From positions 1 through 9,834 of the forward strand of contig JAEZPW010000159.1 of NCBI GenBank assembly GCA_023441255.1: 9,834 nt of DNA, given 5' to 3'. Both the position numbers and the translations under genes were made by a program. This DNA comes from Acidobacteriota bacterium (GTDB lineage Bacteria > Acidobacteriota > Terriglobia > Terriglobales > Acidobacteriaceae). Of the stretch, positions 5,725 through 9,834 are shown in pieces. Under the pieces are notes generated by a model. The model had not been told where the DNA came from, ran no database searches, and saw only the letters and a list, made by a program, of their open reading frames with translations. The first letter of the stretch is position 1. Each line of letters opens with the position of its first letter.

Positions 5725-7614
5725 GGCGACTTGCTTAGGCACACCATTCCGCCGGCGCTCGCGATACCTGTTCCACCAGCCCGGTTCGAGGACATGCTCT
5801 TCTTCCAGCCGTCGCAACCGCGCTGCCATGATGCCGGAGCGTCCGAGATAGCCAACGAGTTTAGTTGGGTCGGCGCGGGTGACGACCGGCAGGCGTCCCA
5901 CGTTGTTGCGCAGCATCTTGGCGGCTGCATCGTAAAGGAGCTCGTCAGGATAGGTCACGACCAACGCCGTCGTTCCCGCTTCTGCAACCGGCATCTCACC
6001 TTTCGGGTCCTGCTCCAGCGCACGAAGTAAGTCGCCTCTCGTGATAATGCCGGCCAACTTGCCTTCTTCATCGACGATAGGGAGCGCTTGATGACTCGTG
6101 ACACGCGGGTCCCCTTTCGCGACCAGTTCCGCCAGTCGCGCCACGGTCATGTCCGCAGGGACGGTCGGCGCATCTTTCACCATGGTTTCAGAGACGTTCA
6201 CCTGTTGCAGCACATCGGGCTCGTAGTCCTGGTGAATGCGCAGGCCGCGCCTTGCAAGCTTCTCGGTCATGATGGAGGTAGGCCCGAACACCATCGCGAC
6301 GCCGTCGGCGATCACGCTCACCAGCATCAGCGGCAGTACCGCGTTGTAGTCGCGCGTGATTTCGAACGCAAAGATAATGAACGTGAAGGTTGCGCGCGAC
6401 GCCGCGCCGAACACCGCCCCCATCGCGACCAGACCGAACGCTCCCGGTCCCAGGTGTACGCCGAACAGGCGGTTCATTCCGAGCGCAAATGCCGCGCCCA
6501 TCGCCGCACTGGACATGAACATTGGCGCCAGCAATCCGCCCGAAGTCCCCGATCCAAGCGAGATCAGCAGTGCCGCCGCTTTCGCCACCATTACCACCAC
6601 GAGAAGGTCGAGCGCCAGGCGACTGTTCAAAACGTCCGAGATCGTGTCATAACCGACGCCCAGGACCCGCGGCACGAAGAACCCGATCACCCCAAGGCCG
6701 AGCGCGCCAATCGCCGGCCACCAGGTATTGTCGATAGGCAGTCGCTCGAACTGGTCTTCCACCCAGTAGAGCGCCTTGCTGAACCCTACCGCCGCCAGGC
6801 CGCAAACCACACCCAGCAACAGGTAAAACGGAAGCGCACCCGGAATGCCGAAATCCTGCGCGCCTACCGTGAACATCGGGCCGTAGCCCATCAGCACTTC
6901 GTGAACAGTCGTTGCCAGGGTGCTGGCGATCACCAGCGGGATGAACGATCGTGACTTGAACTCAAACAGCAGCAACTCGATCGCGAGGATCACGCCGGCA
7001 ATCGGGGTGTTGAAAGTTGCCGACATTCCGGCCGCCGCGCCGCATGCGAGCAGCACTTTCCGCTCGGCCGCCGTCGTGTGCACCAGCTGGCCCACAAGCG
7101 ATCCGACAGCCCCGCCGGTCTGAATGATCGGGCCTTCCGCACCGAACGGTCCGCCCGTGCCGATCGCTATGGCCGCCGACACCGGCTTGAGTAGTGCTAC
7201 TTTCGGCTCGATTCGGCTGCGGTTCACGAGTACCGCTTCCATAGCCTCGGGAATGCCATGCCCGCGAATCTTCTGAGACCCGAAGCGCGCCATCAGTCCC
7301 ACGATGACGCCCCCGAACACGGGTATCACGATCACCCACGGTCCGAGATGGCTGAATCGCGGACTGGAAAACGCGAACGAGAAACGGTGGAAGAACGCGA
7401 TATTGGTGAAGAGCCCGATCAGATTGTAAAGAAGATAGGCGATGATGCCCGCGCCGAAGCCAATGACTGCGGCGAGCACCGACACCAGCAGCATCCGAAA
7501 CTGCGCGGCCGGTGGCGCAGAGGACGTGGCGAGGCCGGCTACGCTGCCGCTTCGTCCCGGCCGGCCCTCGTCTGAATCATCGCCATTATGAGTTGCGGTA
7601 CGTACTCGAACCAA
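5722..7614 (-). CDS. ClC-family chloride channel/transporter with C-terminal CBS pair
   Basis: This 630-residue inner-membrane anion carrier has a polar N-terminus (1-38), a ClC core (about 40-455), two CBS domains (about 476-535 and 545-600) and a basic C-terminus. Core landmarks: GHGIPE (118-123), GAEGP (158-162) with the gating Glu160, FNTPIAGV (201-208), GSGTSGGLLAP (354-364) and FGPTSIMTEKLARRG (443-457). Aligned from memory with E. coli ClC-ec1, the central serine (Ser107) is His119, the internal proton glutamate (Glu203) is Leu214 and the central tyrosine (Tyr445) is Met449. Proton-coupled exchange therefore cannot be assumed; channel-like transport is possible. The CBS pair may bind adenine nucleotides. 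The start is a TTG at 7612-7614 with GAGGCGAG upstream; an in-frame stop at 7648-7650 limits any longer form, and the first ATG (residue 41) is at the edge of the first helix. It lies 39 bp after the MarR gene, probably in one operon. Confidence 0.92.
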   Translation of the reverse strand: MVRVRTATHNGDDSDEGRPGRSGSVAGLATSSAPPAAQFRMLLVSVLAAVIGFGAGIIAYLLYNLIGLFTNIAFFHRFSFAFSSPRFSHLGPWVIVIPVFGGVIVGLMARFGSQKIRGHGIPEAMEAVLVNRSRIEPKVALLKPVSAAIAIGTGGPFGAEGPIIQTGGAVGSLVGQLVHTTAAERKVLLACGAAAGMSATFNTPIAGVILAIELLLFEFKSRSFIPLVIASTLATTVHEVLMGYGPMFTVGAQDFGIPGALPFYLLLGVVCGLAAVGFSKALYWVEDQFERLPIDNTWWPAIGALGLGVIGFFVPRVLGVGYDTISDVLNSRLALDLLVVVMVAKAAALLISLGSGTSGGLLAPMFMSSAAMGAAFALGMNRLFGVHLGPGAFGLVAMGAVFGAASRATFTFIIFAFEITRDYNAVLPLMLVSVIADGVAMVFGPTSIMTEKLARRGLRIHQDYEPDVLQQVNVSETMVKDAPTVPADMTVARLAELVAKGDPRVTSHQALPIVDEEGKLAGIITRGDLLRALEQDPKGEMPVAEAGTTALVVTYPDELLYDAAAKMLRNNVGRLPVVTRADPTKLVGYLGRSGIMAARLRRLEEEHVLEPGWWNRYRERRRNGVPKQVA

Positions 7615-7653
7615 GGAAAAACTCGCCTCGTGCCACGATATTTTTCCTTAGAT

Positions 7654-8121
7654 TCAGCTTTTCCGCGCTGTGCCGCCTCTTCCCGTTGCTACTTTCCCGA
7701 GGCTGTTCATCAGCTTTTTCAAGGATCCCACCAGCACTGGACCGGCGGTCTTCAGCTCCTCGCGATGGTGCAGAGCCAGGTCGCGAAGCAGCTTTTCCCC
7801 CTTACCGGTAAGCTGAACCAGTACCTGCCTGCGGTCTTCGGAGCCGCGTTTCCGGCTTACAAGTCCGCGTTGCACAAGACGGTCGACCAGCTCGACAGCG
7901 CTGTGGTGCTGGATCTGAAGCCGTTCAGCTACTTCGCTGATGGTGGCTGCTGTGCCGTCCGGCATTCCCTTGACGGCGAGCATGAGTTGGTGTTGCTGAG
8001 GTTCCACGCCGGCATCCCGTGCGGCGCGTTCACTGAAGCGAAGATACTTGCGAATCTCATACCGGAACTCGGCAAGAGCCTGGTAGTCGTTCGCCGTGAT
8101 CTCCCCGGTAGTTCGGCTCAT
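7654..8121 (-). CDS. MarR-family transcriptional regulator
   Basis: The 155-residue protein has the normal MarR length and layout: helical dimerisation segments at about 10-50 and 110-145 around a winged helix at about 58-105. The recognition helix lies in IQHHSAVELVDRLVQRGLV (70-88), and the wing carries the family Asp-Arg pattern SEDRRQ (94-99), followed by VQLTGKGEKLL (102-112). MarR proteins bind short palindromes as dimers and often repress their own operon until a small phenolic or oxidant ligand arrives; no ligand can be inferred here. The ATG at 8121 has an AGGGG about 10 bases upstream. The ClC gene follows 39 bp later on the same strand, so control of chloride transport is the simplest guess. 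A palindrome upstream and its inverted half inside codons 2-5 of this gene suggest autoregulation. The basic C-terminal tail (TGRGGTARKS) is probably disordered. Confidence 0.93.
   Translation of the reverse strand: MSRTTGEITANDYQALAEFRYEIRKYLRFSERAARDAGVEPQQHQLMLAVKGMPDGTAATISEVAERLQIQHHSAVELVDRLVQRGLVSRKRGSEDRRQVLVQLTGKGEKLLRDLALHHREELKTAGPVLVGSLKKLMNSLGKVATGRGGTARKS
8107..8118. repeat. GGTAGTTCGGCT, inverted copy of the upstream palindrome half
   Basis: This 12-bp sequence spans codons 2-5 of the MarR gene and is the exact reverse complement of 8181-8192, with 62 bp between the copies. It may be a second, half-type operator over the start of the gene. Confidence 0.45.
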
Positions 8122-8177
8122 CGGTCGTGCCCCTGTCTTTAGAAGTGGGGTCCATTGCTGCTCACGGGGGATCGCGC

Positions 8178-8192
8178 GGTAGCCGAACTACC
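8178..8192. promoter_or_regulatory. GGTAG-N5-CTACC palindrome, candidate MarR operator
   Basis: A 15-bp inverted repeat with 5-bp perfect arms lies 57 bp before the MarR start, in the region shared with divergent purB. Its right 12 bases (AGCCGAACTACC) recur in inverted orientation at 8107-8118. Size and symmetry fit MarR-family operators, and a site here could affect both MarR and purB transcription. Confidence 0.4.
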
Positions 8193-8220
8193 CCGTCAGT
8201 CAGCACGAACCACAAGAAGC

Positions 8221-8274
8221 GCCCTCTCCTCTCCCCCAAGAGGGCCGGTTCCATCACCGGCGGGGCTTTTCTTG
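8221..8274 (+). promoter_or_regulatory. structured, terminator-like leader upstream of purB
   Basis: Several competing stems can form. GCCCTC (8221-8226) pairs with GAGGGC (8240-8245). GCCGGT (8244-8249) pairs perfectly with ACCGGC (8256-8261) around a 6-nt loop. CAAGA (8237-8241) pairs with TCTTG (8270-8274), enclosing the second stem. The second stem is followed by GGGGCTTTTCTT. Because it shares bases with the first, the two are mutually exclusive, as in attenuators. No gene lies upstream on this strand, so an ordinary 3'-end terminator has nothing to end here. It does not look like a purine riboswitch. Confidence 0.4.
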
Positions 8275-8277
8275 CAT

Positions 8278-8283
8278 TAGAAT
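8278..8283 (+). promoter_or_regulatory. possible -10 box (TAGAAT) for purB
   Basis: TAGAAT matches the -10 consensus at five of six bases and would start transcription about 38 bases before the TTG start codon. No recognisable -35 hexamer precedes it. If real, the structured leader at 8221-8274 would lie outside this transcript. Confidence 0.25.
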
Positions 8284-8315
8284 CCCAACATGCTGCAATG
8301 GTGCACCAAAAAGCC

Positions 8316-8323
8316 AGAGGTGA
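8316..8323 (+). promoter_or_regulatory. Shine-Dalgarno site AGAGGTGA that places the purB start at a TTG
   Basis: AGAGGTGA matches the ideal GGAGGTGA at seven of eight bases and sits four bases before the TTG at 8328. It lies inside any longer reading from the ATG at 8298, so it decides the start in favour of TTG. Confidence 0.7.
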
Positions 8324-8327
8324 CAAG

Positions 8328-9686
8328 TTGATAGCTCGTTACACACGTCCGGAAATGGGCCGTATATGGGGAAATGAGAACAAATTCCGCATGTGGCTTG
8401 CCGTCGAGGTCGCGGCCACGCAGACCCTCGCCGAAGCCGGCATGGTGCCCAAGGACGCCGCTCGCGACATCGCGCGCAAGGGCGACTTTGACGTCGATCG
8501 AATCACCGCCATTGAGGCCGAGGTCAAGCACGACGTCATAGCCTTCACCACCGCCGTCGCCGAAAAGATCGGCCCCGCTTCACGCTGGTTGCACTACGGC
8601 CTCACCTCCAACGACGTGGTAGACACGGCACAAGCCCTGCAAGTCCGCGACGCCTCAAAGATCATCGCCGACGACCTGACGCGACTTCGAGATGTCCTGA
8701 AGCGCCGGGCCTTCGAATTCAAGGACACGCCCATGATTGGGCGCACTCACGGCGTTCATGCCGAGCCGATCACCTTCGGCCTGAAGCTCGCCAATTGGTA
8801 CAGCGAAGTTAGCCGCCACATCGACCGCTTCGCCGCGGCAGCTGAAGACATGCGGGTCGGCAAGTTCTCAGGTGCGGTGGGCACTTTCGCGCACCTTGAG
8901 CCTGAGCTGGAAGAAAAGATTTGCGAGCGCCTGAAGCTCAAAGCTGCGGCCATCTCGTCCCAGGTGATCCAGCGCGACCGGCACGCGAACTACCTCTGTA
9001 CGCTCGCGGTGATCGCCTCCACGCTGGACAAAATCGCCACGGAAATCCGCCACCTGCAGCGCACGGAAGTCCGCGAGGCTGAAGAGTACTTCAGCGAGGG
9101 CCAGAAAGGCTCGTCAGCGATGCCGCATAAGCGGAACCCGGTGACGTGCGAGCAGATCAGCGGACTAGCCCGCGTCGTCCGCTCCAACGCGCAGGCAGCC
9201 TTGGAGAACGTCGCCCTCTGGCACGAGCGCGATATCTCTCACTCTTCCGTCGAGCGCGTTATCCTGCCCGATTCCACGATCCTGACAGACTACCTGCTGC
9301 AGAAGACGACGAACCTGGTGGATACCATGTTTGTGTATCCCAAGCGCATGATCGCCAATCTTGAGAGCACCGGCGGCCTCGTCTTCAGCGGCCAACTCCT
9401 GCTCGACCTCGTCGAGGCGGGCATTCTGCGCGAGGACGCCTATCGCATCGTCCAGCGCCACGCCATGAAGTCCTGGAAAGAAGGGCTGAACTTCAAAGAG
9501 GCAGTACTCGGCGATCCCGAGATCACGAAACGCGTGCCCAGAGCCAAGCTCGAAAACGCCTTCGACCTCAAGCGCCAACTGCGCAACGTCGACAAAATCT
9601 TCCGGCGCGTCTTCGGCAAGAGCGCCGGCGGCAGAGCCAGCGGAAACGGAGCCAAATCGGGCGCAAAGAAATCAGCCGTAGTGTGA
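8328..9686 (+). CDS. purB: adenylosuccinate lyase
   Basis: PurB carries out two beta-eliminations releasing fumarate in purine synthesis: SAICAR to AICAR, and adenylosuccinate to AMP. It works as a cytoplasmic homotetramer of the fumarase/aspartase superfamily. Starting at TTG 8328 the product has 452 residues and begins MIARYTRPEMGRIW, like known PurB N-termini. With this start the catalytic histidines fall at His68, His89 and His141, the same numbers as in B. subtilis PurB. Other marks are YGLTSNDVVDTA (90-101), GRTHGVHAEP (138-147) and the signature GSSAMPHKRNP (261-271) with the catalytic serine at 262 or 263. The frame is open from a GTG at 8127, and an ATG at 8298 would add 10 residues, but the strong Shine-Dalgarno site and the alignment favour TTG. 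Residues about 429-452 are an extra Gly/Ala/Ser/Lys tail beyond the usual length of about 431. No other purine-synthesis gene is adjacent. Confidence 0.96.
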   Translation: MIARYTRPEMGRIWGNENKFRMWLAVEVAATQTLAEAGMVPKDAARDIARKGDFDVDRITAIEAEVKHDVIAFTTAVAEKIGPASRWLHYGLTSNDVVDTAQALQVRDASKIIADDLTRLRDVLKRRAFEFKDTPMIGRTHGVHAEPITFGLKLANWYSEVSRHIDRFAAAAEDMRVGKFSGAVGTFAHLEPELEEKICERLKLKAAAISSQVIQRDRHANYLCTLAVIASTLDKIATEIRHLQRTEVREAEEYFSEGQKGSSAMPHKRNPVTCEQISGLARVVRSNAQAALENVALWHERDISHSSVERVILPDSTILTDYLLQKTTNLVDTMFVYPKRMIANLESTGGLVFSGQLLLDLVEAGILREDAYRIVQRHAMKSWKEGLNFKEAVLGDPEITKRVPRAKLENAFDLKRQLRNVDKIFRRVFGKSAGGRASGNGAKSGAKKSAVV

Positions 9687-9700
9687 CGAATGGCCGTGTA

Positions 9701-9734
9701 GTGCCGGGTCTCTGACCCGGCATGCCGTTCCGGT
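9701..9734. repeat. hairpin repeat, copy 1
   Basis: This is the first of two 34-bp direct repeats 41 bp apart that differ at a single base. It contains a perfect stem, TGCCGGGTC (9702-9710) with GACCCGGCA (9714-9722), around a TCT loop, followed by TGCCGTTCCGGT. It begins 15 bp after the purB stop codon. There is no T-run, so it is not a classical terminator; it resembles dispersed GC-rich intergenic repeats. Confidence 0.8.
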
Positions 9735-9741
9735 GTGTGTG

Positions 9742-9775
9742 GTGCCGGGTCTCTGACCCGGCATGCCGTTTCGGT
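9742..9775. repeat. hairpin repeat, copy 2
   Basis: This second copy is identical to the first except for one C-to-T change near its 3' end (position 9771). The stem is 9743-9751 with 9755-9763 around a TCT loop. Seven bases, GTGTGTG, separate the copies. Both stems could form at once in a purB transcript and protect its 3' end, or the pair may be one unit of a genome-wide repeat. Confidence 0.8.
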
Positions 9776-9782
9776 CGCTCCA

Positions 9783-9806
9783 CTCTCAGGTTGAGGGGGC
9801 TTTTCT
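9783..9806 (+). terminator. possible intrinsic terminator after purB
   Basis: CTCTCA (9783-9788) pairs with TGAGGG (9792-9797), with one T:G wobble, around a 3-nt loop. GGC and TTTTCT follow. The stem is short and the T-run only four bases, so it may be a weak terminator. The 11-mer GGGGCTTTTCT here also occurs in the leader before purB (8262-8272). Confidence 0.4.
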
Positions 9807-9834
9807 ACCGCCGACCAGTTTCAAAGTGTCGGGA

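Noticed and set aside
6088..6954. 288-residue open frame on the plus strand opposite the ClC gene
   Set aside because: The translation is dominated by Arg, His and Gln, typical of antisense reading of a GC-rich membrane protein gene; the ClC frame carries all motifs.
8122..8327. Purine riboswitch upstream of purB
   Set aside because: The stems present do not form the three-way junction and conserved loops of purine aptamers; the hairpins are short and terminator-like.
8127..8327. Upstream extension of the purB frame from a GTG at 8127
   Set aside because: The extra 67 residues resemble no PurB N-terminus and read through the hairpin leader; the frame is open by chance.
9701..9775. Possible CRISPR-like repeat pair
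   Set aside because: Only two copies separated by 7 bp, no spacer-length gap and no cas gene; it is a hairpin repeat doublet.

Overview
The window reads as a chromosomal segment from a GC-rich, free-living heterotroph, most likely a member of the Acidobacteriota. I infer this from the soluble OmpR/CadC-type winged-helix fusions, the intergenic heptad repeat, the GC-rich hairpin repeats and the mix of housekeeping and soil-type metabolic genes; no rRNA gene or other firm taxonomic marker is present. Seven protein genes fill nearly all of it. There is no tRNA, rRNA, CRISPR array, transposase or phage gene, and no gene-free stretch longer than about 280 bp.

Left part (27-2681, minus strand): two tandem paralogues, each with an N-terminal OmpR/CadC-type winged-helix DNA-binding domain joined directly to a complete alpha/beta-hydrolase domain with a cap and no membrane segment. 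They look like one-component regulators whose sensor is an enzyme fold. One has a serine at the nucleophile elbow, the other a cysteine. Each has a short CCATC/GATG palindrome about 20-30 bp before its start. Next, also on the minus strand, is a major-facilitator sugar/H+ symporter of the XylE/GalP/GLUT type (2891-4360) with a strong Shine-Dalgarno site.

Middle (4361-7614): a 278-bp divergent intergenic region, then an adenosine-deaminase-superfamily enzyme on the plus strand (4639-5625). It keeps the zinc and catalytic residues but has glycine at two positions that contact the nucleoside in classical adenosine deaminase. It converges on a ClC-type chloride channel or transporter with a CBS pair (5722-7614, minus). 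Between them lies a 102-bp heptad-repeat element with 12-bp terminal inverted repeats. Its two ends contain the stop codons of both genes.

Right part (7654-9834): a MarR-family regulator lies just upstream of the ClC gene on the same strand and probably shares its transcript. A divergent intergenic region holds a palindrome whose half is repeated, inverted, in the first codons of the MarR gene. It also holds a structured, terminator-like leader in front of purB (adenylosuccinate lyase, plus strand). The purB start is best placed at a TTG with a near-consensus Shine-Dalgarno site, which makes the residue numbering agree with B. subtilis PurB. After purB come two near-identical hairpin repeats and a terminator-like hairpin.

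The least ordinary parts are the paired hydrolase-regulators with the Ser/Cys difference, the repeat element that ends two convergent genes, the deaminase with an altered pocket and the ClC lacking three landmark pore residues.
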